A stretch of 64,000 bases of DNA, taken from IMG/VR virus record IMGVR_UViG_3300037010_000365, positions 17,962-81,961 of that record. One strand, 5' to 3'. The translations under genes and the position numbers were made by a program. Under the pieces are notes generated by a model. It saw nothing but the letters and a program-made list of their open reading frames with translations, was not told where the DNA came from and ran no database searches. Origin of the DNA: a virus. Below are positions 25,806 to 32,583 of this stretch, piece after piece. Within the stretch, counting starts at the first letter, position 1, and each line of letters opens with the position of its first letter.

Positions 25806-26462
25806 ATGCAAACATTTAATGAGTATCTATTTGAAATGTCTATAGCTATGTTAGGCGATTGGAAAGATGGGTATGCGAATCTAACGCCAATTAGTAAACT
25901 AGTAACAGATAAAAACTGGGAACTAATTACAACTATAGAAATATCAGGCGATGTATACGAACTAAGAAAACTCAAAGAAAAAGAAGTATATATCTTGGGT
26001 AAATTTGTTGAAGCTGAAGACTTGGAATTAACTACCAATGAATTAGTTACTAAATTCAACGTCGTATTTCAAATCAACCTAGGTAGAGATTATAAAGTCG
26101 AATCACAATTATCGCGTATTGGTGGTAATTATACACGCATTGCTAATGTAAATGGTGTTGTTGTTGACACATCTATGCAAGGTAAGGGAATTGCTCTAAC
26201 AATTTATAAATGGTTAGTAAATGATCAGGGTTTTGTAATAATGGGTGATTCTAAACAATACTTTGGCGCAAGAAAACTATGGTCAAAACTAAGTAAGCAA
26301 CATGATATAGTTGTTGATTTGGTTGATATTAAGCGAGGAAAGCTAATAGAATCTCATGTTAAACTACATCAAGGCGATCATGAAACTGACTTTGACGCTC
26401 GCTTATGGTCATTAGGTAAAGAAAAGAAAAACATTAGACCTGTTCTACGAAAAATATTGTAA
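25806..26462 (+). CDS. GNAT-like protein with capsid-targeting-type leader
   Basis: 218 residues. Starts MQTFNEYLFEM, close to the T4 internal head protein leader MKTYQEFIAE, with an L-F-E site after which gp21 could cut (after residue 10). The body resembles an acetyltransferase: VNGVVVDTSMQGKGIALTIYKWLV gives the Q-G-K-G-I-A cofactor loop, and VIMGDSKQYFGARKLWSKL matches the later GNAT helix. It may be packaged in the capsid and injected with DNA. Both the activity and packaging are inferences. No late promoter element was found just upstream. Confidence 0.6.
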   Translation: MQTFNEYLFEMSIAMLGDWKDGYANLTPISKLVTDKNWELITTIEISGDVYELRKLKEKEVYILGKFVEAEDLELTTNELVTKFNVVFQINLGRDYKVESQLSRIGGNYTRIANVNGVVVDTSMQGKGIALTIYKWLVNDQGFVIMGDSKQYFGARKLWSKLSKQHDIVVDLVDIKRGKLIESHVKLHQGDHETDFDARLWSLGKEKKNIRPVLRKIL

Positions 26463-26469
26463 ATAATTG

Positions 26470-26498
26470 TTTACTTTCTAATAAGATAGTATATAATT
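26470..26498 (+). promoter_or_regulatory. Early promoter, tRNA leader unit 1
   Basis: GTTTACTTT, 17-nt spacer, TATAAT. The following about 70 nt (AAGTTAAGGAAGC ... GCTTCCT) form a leader hairpin repeated almost unchanged at 27.6 and 29.0 kb. Confidence 0.75.
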
Positions 26499-26569
26499 AT
26501 TACAAGTTAAGGAAGCTAACCGCATAAATTAAAATACTTTGATTTAATTAAATGCTTCCTGTTAAACTT

Positions 26570-26625
26570 AGGACTGTAGCTCAGTTGGTGAGCAACAGTT
26601 TGTCATCATTGATAAGCCTTTACGC
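26570..26625 (+). tRNA. Orphan 5' part of a tRNA-like gene
   Basis: AGGACTG acceptor strand, TAGCTCAGTTGGTGAGC D-arm, then sequence that no longer folds as a tRNA. The acceptor strand is the exact complement of CAGTCCT at 27685-27691, where a T-arm with CCA-like end lies. Probably the residue of a recombination between leader repeats, or a tRNA-like RNA. Not a functional tRNA by itself. Confidence 0.35.
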
Positions 26626-26692
26626 GGCGATGATATAAGTAAACATTTATTTGTTGAAACTAATTATCAAAAAATTAGCGACTAGCTAAAAC

Positions 26693-26769
26693 TCCTCCGG
26701 TAGCTCAACTAGTAGAGCAGTTCTCTCATAAAGGACCGGTTGCAGGGGCAGAGCCTGCCTGGAGGACCA
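26693..26769 (+). tRNA. tRNA with CAT anticodon, likely tRNA-Ile2 (lysidine type)
   Basis: Acceptor TCCTCCG/TGGAGGA, then a CCA end encoded in ACCA-like form. D-arm TAGCTCAACTAGTAGAGC. Anticodon stem-loop GTTCT-CTCATAA-AGGAC with CAT. The T-arm is odd: GCAGG/CCTGC around GGCAGAG, lacking TTC, with one extra base before the acceptor. A second CAT tRNA at 32321 is a standard tRNA-Met. This one lies just upstream of a TilS-like gene, whose enzyme converts the CAU of tRNA-Ile2 to lysidine-AU. Identity is inference from context. Confidence 0.6.
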
Positions 26770-26909
26770 ATTATGTGTTATGATGCATTGTACGAATATA
26801 TTGATATTCTCCTGTCGATAGAAAGCAATACATTCAGCTACCAATCGTTTAGCTGTTTACCTGACTGCTGATCAGAATTTGGTTTATATAAAATTCAAAG
26901 GACTGTATA

Positions 26910-27515
26910 ATGAGACTAGCTTGCAAACTACCTCATGATTGTTATATTGCGTTTAGCGGGGGTTCTGATTCATCTGCTCTAACACATTTCGCTTTATCAC
27001 ATCCTAAGCGCAAAGTTGCGTTAGTATATGTTGTTTATCAAGACTTCAACCACGTAGATTCTGAACTGGCGTATGTAACAACTGCAGCTAAAGAATATAA
27101 TCTAGATTTGATTTTATACTATGCTGAATTAAATCCAGGTAACCTAACAAAAGAGCAGCATTGGTCTATTCAACGCAACAAGTTCTTTAACACTCTTGAT
27201 AAACCAGTATTAACCGGTCATAATTTAGATGATGCGTTAGAGTGGTTTATGATGACATCAACAAGAGGGAATATGATTGGTAAGTTAATGCCAATTATTA
27301 ACAAAAATGTTCAGCGACCTTTGTTATTCACTAACAAACAAACTGTAATGAAATATATCGATAAACACGATATTAAATACTTTTACGATATAACTAATAG
27401 CGACACCAGCATTGCTCGCAATGAGATTAGGCACAACGTAATTCCTAGTCTGGTTAAGATTAACCCTGGAGTTTACAGGTCACTTATTAGACGGTACGGT
27501 AACATACCGGGCTAA
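26910..27515 (+). CDS. tilS: TilS-like tRNA(Ile)-lysidine synthase
   Basis: 201 residues, shorter than cellular TilS (about 320 or more), so only the core N-terminal domain. PP-loop SGGSDSS at residues 16-22 binds ATP. TGHNLDDALEWFMM matches the HxxDD-x-x-E motif. ARNEIRHNVIPSL near the end is the strongly conserved TilS signature (R-N-x-I-R-H-x-x-x-P). It adds lysine to C34 of tRNA-Ile2 so that it reads AUA, a codon common in AT-rich phage genes. The phage CAT tRNA lies 140 bp upstream. Confidence 0.85.
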   Translation: MRLACKLPHDCYIAFSGGSDSSALTHFALSHPKRKVALVYVVYQDFNHVDSELAYVTTAAKEYNLDLILYYAELNPGNLTKEQHWSIQRNKFFNTLDKPVLTGHNLDDALEWFMMTSTRGNMIGKLMPIINKNVQRPLLFTNKQTVMKYIDKHDIKYFYDITNSDTSIARNEIRHNVIPSLVKINPGVYRSLIRRYGNIPG

Positions 27516-27527
27516 GTTGAAATAATT

Positions 27528-27557
27528 GTTTACTTTCAATCAATATAAGTATATAAT
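27528..27557 (+). promoter_or_regulatory. Early promoter, tRNA leader unit 2
   Basis: GTTTACTTT, 18-nt spacer, TATAAT, then the repeated leader AAGTTAAGGAAGC ... GCTTCCTGTTAA. Confidence 0.75.
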
Positions 27558-27626
27558 TATTACAAGTTAAGGAAGCTAACAGCATAAATTAGAAATTGCT
27601 TTAATTTAATGCTTCCTGTTAAATTT

Positions 27627-27695
27627 GGTACTGTATCTTAGTTGGTCAGAGTGGTAGATACATGGTCGTTGGTTCAAGCCCAACCAGTCCTACCA
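27627..27695 (+). tRNA. tRNA-like element lacking an anticodon arm
   Basis: A D-arm-like hairpin with a 7-bp stem (TGTATCT/AGATACA) and a good T-arm (GTTGG-TTCAAGC-CCAAC), then CAGTCCTACCA, with no anticodon arm between them. The 3' CAGTCCT matches the orphan 5' half at 26570. The 9-mer AGTCCTACC is then repeated in tandem three times up to 27713. Either a decayed tRNA or a tRNA-like small RNA. Confidence 0.4.
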
Positions 27696-27713
27696 GTCCT
27701 ACCAGTCCTACCA

Positions 27714-27721
27714 TATAAATA
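27714..27721 (+). promoter_or_regulatory. Late promoter for the MKTFLEFLNE protein
   Basis: TATAAATA followed by TAATTTTA, 30 nt before the start. Late expression supports a virion role for the next gene. Confidence 0.7.
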
Positions 27722-27751
27722 TAATTTTATTAATAAATTGAGGTAACCGAT

Positions 27752-28111
27752 ATGAAAACGTTTTTAGAGTTCTTAAATGAAAGTAATAACAAATTAACTA
27801 GTAACCCTTCTAAGAAATTCATCGATATGATGCCGACGATCATAGATTCGATTTTCGATAGCTGGTTCAAAGCTAATGGGGTGAATATATTGAGTTCGAA
27901 AGTTGTTAACGGTAATCGTGCATATTTTGGTTCAAAGGGTGATAAATATTATAAGTTCTCTTTCTATTTAGGTCGTTCTTTCTCTACTGTTAAATTTTCA
28001 ATGTTGAGTGAAGATAATATTAAAATTCTAACAAAAAGACCTGATACTGATCCAGCAGAAATTATGGACGTTAGTCAATTTAAGTTTATCGATGATATTT
28101 TAACTTTGTAA
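27752..28111 (+). CDS. Putative packaged head protein with capsid-targeting leader
   Basis: 119 residues. Starts MKTFLEFLNE/S: closely like the T4 capsid-targeting sequence MKTYQEFIAE, with the L-N-E site for gp21 at residues 8-10. A late promoter precedes it. The body (FIDMMPTIIDSIFDSWFKANGV, then a beta-rich part) is not recognised. Expected to enter the prohead, lose its leader, and be delivered with DNA. These roles are inferred from leader and promoter only. Confidence 0.6.
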   Translation: MKTFLEFLNESNNKLTSNPSKKFIDMMPTIIDSIFDSWFKANGVNILSSKVVNGNRAYFGSKGDKYYKFSFYLGRSFSTVKFSMLSEDNIKILTKRPDTDPAEIMDVSQFKFIDDILTL

Positions 28112-28129
28112 TCAGCTATAAAGGCAAAA

Positions 28130-28916
28130 GATTAACAATAAACAGTCGATTCGATTGATATTATATTATTAATCAAATCGACACTCTCGAGATAATGCAA
28201 CCTTTACGAGGTTCGAGAGATAAAGTAGCACAATCCATGACGTGTCTTATGGTATAGTAGAAGAGTTTAATTCTCTTTCTAGTTTCGGTGACAGACATAA
28301 TGACAAACGTTTCAAGCCTGGAGTTGCGCGAAAACTAATAGCATAGAGTTTGGATGCCTCGATAGGTGCTCGTAACACCGGTTACGTGAAAATTGTGATA
28401 CTCCGACCCGAAGTATATCTAATCTATGATGTTTATTTGTTTTTCAGGGAAATCCAGAAAAACATTAAATGGCGCAAGGAAATAACAGCTACTGCTGTCG
28501 CCGAATAAACTTCTTATCAGATATATAGATACTAGTGAAGATGGATTTGATCACCATCAACGCCGGAAGGGTGCATAGTTCAAAATCGCGAGATTACGAA
28601 AAAACTTGTTGTATAGTAAATGCTGTATAGAAACGTTAGACCCACAGTCTAAAAGTCTGCTTTAGCAACAGTTTCATGGCGACGGTTATGAAATAGTTTA
28701 ACCAAAATACAACAGTCAACTGGAAAGACTTAGAAAATAGTACCAGCGTGAAATGCGAATGTTGCAGACGAAACGTGCAAGCTGGAGACATAACCAGCAT
28801 CAACATGAAAGAGTAGGACATGAGGTATACTCATGAGATACGCATAAATTAATGAAGATAGCGCTAAAGCGTTCTTCGAGTATGTTTGTAATAACTTCAA
28901 AACCAATAACATAAAA
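28130..28916 (+). ncRNA. Candidate large structured non-coding RNA
   Basis: Nearly 800 nt without credible genes, inside the tRNA region. It contains many successive hairpins: 28145-28182 (12-bp, one mismatch), 28184-28219 (CTCTCGA/TCGAGAG), 28438-28464 (TGTTTTTC/GAAAAACA), 28471-28502 (GGCG, CAGC/GCTG, CGCC), 28636-28652 (TTAGAC/GTCTAA), 28743-28785 (CCAGC/GCTGG with inner TTGCA/TGCAA) and 28819-28835 (CATGAG/CTCATG). Giant ornate RNAs such as GOLLD are known from phages beside tRNA arrays and have this size. Family and strand are not proven. Confidence 0.5.
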
Positions 28917-28921
28917 TAATT

Positions 28922-28951
28922 GTTTACTTTTCCATCAAGATAGTATATAAT
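28922..28951 (+). promoter_or_regulatory. Early promoter, tRNA leader unit 3
   Basis: GTTTACTTT, 18-nt spacer, TATAAT, then the same leader hairpin (AAGGAAGC ... GCTTCCTG) and the Y-RNA-like element. Confidence 0.75.
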
Positions 28952-29023
28952 TATTACAAGTTAAGGAAGCTAACAGCATAAATTAGAAATTATTTTGGTT
29001 TAATTAAATGCTTCCTGTATAAG

Positions 29024-29121
29024 TTAACTTTGTCGGCTAGTATCTCAACCGCCTTCTAAGCGGTCGTTAATCGAGTAATTGGAGTATGTAGGTTCGAACC
29101 CTATCTAGCCGACAAAGTTAA
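29024..29121 (+). ncRNA. Y-RNA-like / tRNA-like element with 17-bp terminal stem
   Basis: The ends TTAACTTTGTCGGCTAG (29024-29040) and CTAGCCGACAAAGTTAA (29105-29121) are perfect reverse complements. Inside are an anticodon-like hairpin (ACCGC-CTTCTAA-GCGGT) and a canonical T-arm (GTAGG-TTCGAAC-CCTAT), but no D-arm and no CCA end. A normal tRNA has a 7-bp acceptor stem. Bacterial Y RNAs (YrlA) combine a long terminal stem that binds Ro60 with a tRNA-like module. The Ro60-like gene begins 167 bp downstream. Alternative: an aberrant tRNA-Arg (TCT). Confidence 0.55.
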
Positions 29122-29287
29122 TTTGAAATGAAAATATGAGAATTATACGGGATATTGTGGCTATATTAGCGATAGATAACCGAATATTATTTCATAAACC
29201 CATTTGATTCTCACACAACTCTAGTTATAATGATTACACACTGCGGTGCCACTCGAAAATCTACTAATCCTGAAAGGAACCTATATC

Positions 29288-30731
29288 ATGACAACATTTA
29301 CACAAGCGGTTGAATCAGCAAACAAGAAAGGTCACACAAAGACAGAAAATGGAATGAAGACCCGTAAATCTTCATTAAGTTCGGTTGTAGACTTTTTCTA
29401 TGGAGTTGGTGGTAATCGAGCTAATCCAGAAAATTCATTGAAACTTTTTACAGCAGCATTACAAGAAGATGTTGATTTGGCAATTCGTGTGTTATTGTGG
29501 TCTCGCGATGTTCGTGCTGGTGCAGGGGAACGTAACCAATTTCGAATCATGTTGCAATATTTGGCGATGAATGAATTCGATCTAGGTAAGCGGGTTTTAA
29601 CAAAAATTCCTGAACTCGGGCGGTGGGATGACATTCTAACTTTAATCGGAACACCATTAGAACATGAAGCATTGGAAATGATTTCTTCTGCTCTGAATGC
29701 TGGTAATGGATTGTGTGCTAAGCGGATGCCTAGAGAGAAGTCTGCTCATAAATCTACAGCATTGAAGATTATGAAGTATATGGATCTAAAACCAACTCAA
29801 TATCGTAAATTATTGTCACAAAATACGGAAGTTGTTGAACAATTAATGTGTGCTAACGAATGGCCGGTAATTAACTATTCTCATGTTCCATCTATAGCAG
29901 CTAAGATGTATTCTAAAGCATTTGCGAAACGAGATTCATTACGATACGAAGAATACTTGACAAAGTTGATAAAGGGTGATACTGATGTCAAGATTAACGC
30001 TGGTGCGATTTTCCCCCACGATGTTATTTCTTCAATTTGGGATCATACGACTAAATCAGAAGAAATGCGAGTTCAGGCTCAGCGGGATGCGTTACCAAAC
30101 TTTATGGAAGGTAAGGAATATACTATATTACCCCTGGTTGATGTTTCTGGTTCGATGGGATTCAACCTCAGTAAATCGAATACAACTGCGCTACAGGTTG
30201 CCGTGTCGCTTGGGCTGTATATTTCAACGAAAATCAGGGTGCCTTCAATGGTTTAATTTGTACATTTAGCACAGCTCCGAAGTTACATAAGATTTATTCT
30301 AACGGTATTAAGCAACAGTTGGAAGAAGTCAAACGTTTGGATTGGGGATGGAGACGAATATTGAAGCTGCATTTTCAGAAATACTGAAAGTTGCTACTAA
30401 AAATTCTGTACCACCATCAGAAATGCCAAACGTTATTTTGATTTTGTCTGATATGCAGTTCGATGAATGTATTAACAGCGGAGATTCGCTGAGCGCAAAT
30501 TCAATGATTCGTGAAAAATACAAAGAAGCAGGATATGAAGTTCCAAATATTGTTTTCTGGAATCTGAAGACTTCTAACGGTGTACCTGTTAAGATGGGTA
30601 CGAGCGGCACCGCTTTGGTGTTAGGGTTCAGTCCATCTATTCTGAAATCGGTATTAACATCTATAGAAGATATGACACCAGTTGGTGTGATGATGAAGAC
30701 TATTATGAAAGATTGTTATTCAATTGTTTGA
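29288..30731 (+). pseudogene. Ro60/TROVE-like (HEAT repeat plus vWA) RNA-binding protein, frame broken
   Basis: The first frame gives 322 residues from ATG 29288 to 30256 and the second runs 30342-30731. Adding one A to AAAA near 30229 and one G to GGGG near 30345 restores a single protein of about 480 residues. The N part has a helical repeat domain (WSRDVRAGAGERNQFRIML, IPELGRWDDIL, KRMPREKSAHK, YRKLLSQNTEVVEQLMCANEWPVINYSHVPS). The C part is a vWA domain with MIDAS motif DVSGSM. This HEAT-vWA layout matches Ro60/Rsr and the related DUF2828 proteins that bind misfolded RNAs and Y RNAs. Both breaks are at homopolymers, so sequencing error is possible. Confidence 0.65.
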
Positions 30732-30753
30732 AATAAAATAATATAAAATAATC

Positions 30754-30783
30754 ATTTACTTTTATCGGTCGAATGATTATAAT
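30754..30783 (+). promoter_or_regulatory. Early promoter
   Basis: ATTTACTTT, 18-nt spacer, TATAAT. The leader AACACGTT ... AACGTGTT can form a hairpin. No intact gene follows directly. Confidence 0.6.
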
Positions 30784-30904
30784 GAACACGTTAAGGAAAC
30801 TAACAGTAATAACATCCAACGTGTTATCTAGGTTGAGCCTTTATGAGTCGATTATATAAGTATTTGGTTAAATTGAAACTACTTCAAATCAACTAAGCAC
30901 ACTA

Positions 30905-30912
30905 TATAAATA
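30905..30912 (+). promoter_or_regulatory. Late promoter for a decayed head-protein gene
   Basis: TATAAATA 30 nt before ATG 30942. Confidence 0.7.
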
Positions 30913-30941
30913 TAGTTTTAATAAACTTTAGGATATGCTAA

Positions 30942-31387
30942 ATGAAAACAGTTAAAGAATACTGGTAAACAAGCTCAGAAACCCAACTCATAGAAGCGGT
31001 TGTTGTAAATGAGGGAACCCTTGGATCGTGTTTAATGATGTTGCGAAATGACCAAAAGGTTGTTGACTATTGTGAAAGCATCGCACGACAGAAGTTTAAT
31101 CCAAAGTTACTAGAATTTAATTTTATGACTAATGGTTATGACCCACAACACCGCCCCCAATTCCATATACTCCTTCTGATACTAATTCAGTAACTCGGTA
31201 TGATATGTTGATTGAGAGTGGAAATATTGGAACAGTAGAAGTCCATTATGGCGATACCACATTAATTGATAGAAAAGAATTAAGAAGAATTTTCACTTAT
31301 TATGATGGTACGTTTCAATTCATATCGAAAGAATTGTCTATGATAGGAAATATTGAAAAATACTTCTTTACATTTCTGATGTGTTAG
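30942..31387 (+). pseudogene. Decayed capsid-targeted protein gene
   Basis: ATG 30942 begins MKTVKEYW, then TAA at 30966. The frame continues as TSSETQLIEAVVVNEG, giving an L-I-E site typical of gp21. A second break at the CCCCC near 31150 (one missing C) shifts the frame. After it HRPPIPYTPSDTNSVTRYDM and the C-terminal part run to 31387. A nonsense codon plus a frameshift with a preserved late promoter indicates a recently inactivated member of the MKTF-leader family. Confidence 0.55.
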
Positions 31388-31406
31388 TTTATAATGAACT
31401 AAATGA
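31304..31406 (+). repeat. Direct repeat A, copy 1
   Basis: About 100 bp beginning TGGTACGTTTCAATTC and containing an early-type promoter (TTTACATTT ... TATAAT 31390-31395). Almost identical sequence recurs at 32143-32244, and its promoter half again at 32825-32940. The two copies flank the 31465 gene, suggesting a duplication that copied the end of the decayed gene. Confidence 0.75.
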
Positions 31407-31423
31407 GGTTAAGAATCTCAACA

Positions 31424-31431
31424 TATAAATA
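31424..31431 (+). promoter_or_regulatory. Late promoter for the MKSFKEFL protein
   Basis: TATAAATA followed by TAATTTTA, 33 nt before ATG 31465. Almost identical context to the late promoter at 27714. Confidence 0.7.
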
Positions 31432-31464
31432 TAATTTTAACAATTAATGAAGAGCGCGGGTAGT

Positions 31465-32130
31465 ATGAAATCATTTAAAGAATTCTTGAAAGTTGATAGT
31501 GAACCACAGTTAACTAATTTAGTTGAAGGGTTTAACTATAAAAATCCATTATTTCATCCTGATAATAGTTTATTAGGGAATGCTTGCTTTTACAGAGATA
31601 ATTTCTATCTTATTATTGAAGCGAATAGAACTCCTGATGACCTGTTATTTTGTATGGTGGATAGCGATAATAACTTTAAACCGTTTATATCACCGACAAT
31701 TGAAAAAGCCAGAGACTCCGATAGTGTCGGTCCAATTGTATCAGCAACAGGTGGTAGAACTATTGTAGCGTTTGATACAAACGGAATGGTTGGTGGAGTT
31801 ATTGGGTCAATAGTTGAAAAATCCATTAACGGATATGGTGTGAAGGGATTTACCTTTGATGACATGATATATTCTAATCGCAACATGAAAGACGGCGATT
31901 TTAGATATACTTGGGATTCAATTGCATTTTCGATTGAATCTTTTAAAGGAAAAGATGTTCTTTTGAAACAAAAAGAATTTACAGACTTTGAAGTGAATCT
32001 AATTAAAAAATTAGCGTTTGCCTCATCGAAAAAGGTGAAATTTGGTAAAGTTAAATCAGATGAAATAGTTTATTTCTCAAAAAATAAACTAGAAGCAAGT
32101 CCAACACTATATTACGTACAGTTTTCGTAA
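31465..32130 (+). CDS. Putative packaged head protein with capsid-targeting leader
   Basis: 221 residues from ATG 31465 (an earlier in-frame ATG at 31447 is less likely because the leader motif begins at the second). Starts MKSFKEFLKVDSE. The first gp21-type site is L-V-E at residues 20-22. The body has strands around CFYRDNFYLIIEAN and a glycine-rich loop (SATGGRTIVAFDTNGMVGGVIG), not assigned. Late promoter upstream and flanking direct repeats. Role in the virion is inferred. Confidence 0.55.
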   Translation: MKSFKEFLKVDSEPQLTNLVEGFNYKNPLFHPDNSLLGNACFYRDNFYLIIEANRTPDDLLFCMVDSDNNFKPFISPTIEKARDSDSVGPIVSATGGRTIVAFDTNGMVGGVIGSIVEKSINGYGVKGFTFDDMIYSNRNMKDGDFRYTWDSIAFSIESFKGKDVLLKQKEFTDFEVNLIKKLAFASSKKVKFGKVKSDEIVYFSKNKLEASPTLYYVQFS

Positions 32131-32142
32131 TATATATATATG

Positions 32143-32244
32143 GTACGTTTCAATTCATATCGAAAGAATTGTCTATGATAGGAAATATTGAAAAATACTT
32201 CTTTACTTTTCTGATGTGTTAGTTTATAATGAACTAAATAAAGG
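32143..32244 (+). repeat. Direct repeat A, copy 2
   Basis: Near-identical to 31304-31406, with TTTACTTTT and TATAAT (32225-32230). It continues into GTTGAGGATCTCAAC and a T-arm-like TTGGTTCGAATCC, a segment repeated again at 32870-32940. Confidence 0.75.
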
Positions 32245-32320
32245 TTGAGGATCTCAACTTCATATAAATTTTAGGTAATAACGTGACGTTGGTTCGAATC
32301 CGATATTACGATCCAAATTT

Positions 32321-32397
32321 GGTGATTTAGCTCAGTTGGTTAGAGCGTCGGATTCATAACCCGAAGGTCGATAGTTCAATTCTATCATTCACCACCA
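32321..32397 (+). tRNA. tRNA-Met (CAT)
   Basis: 77 nt: acceptor GGTGATT/ATTCACC, D-arm AGCTCAGTTGGTTAGAGC, anticodon loop TTCATAA, T-arm GATAG-TTCAATT-CTATC, discriminator A and encoded CCA. Elongator type. Confidence 0.93.
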
Positions 32398-32498
32398 GAC
32401 GTGTTGTCCGCTTGTAGAAATCTGATAATTTCTACACAGACACCTTTCAGTCATGATTGAATGGCTACGTTGGTGATCTATACGTTAATCACTTTAAT

Positions 32499-32583
32499 GC
32501 GAGTGTAGGAAAATTGGTAACCCCAGTGGATTGTAAATCCGTCGCCCATGGCACTGTTAGTTCGACTCTAACCACTCGCACCA
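32499..32583 (+). tRNA. tRNA-Tyr (GTA)
   Basis: 85 nt: acceptor GCGAGTG/CACTCGC, anticodon loop TTGTAAA, long variable arm as in bacterial class II tRNAs, T-arm GTTAG-TTCGACT-CTAAC, encoded CCA. Confidence 0.92.

Noticed and set aside
27676-27716. CRISPR array
   Set aside because: The three 9-mers are directly adjacent without spacers and belong to a tRNA-like 3' end.
28636-28912. Two short - strand ORFs in the structured block
   Set aside because: They coincide with the strongest hairpins, overlap each other in different frames and lack start signals.
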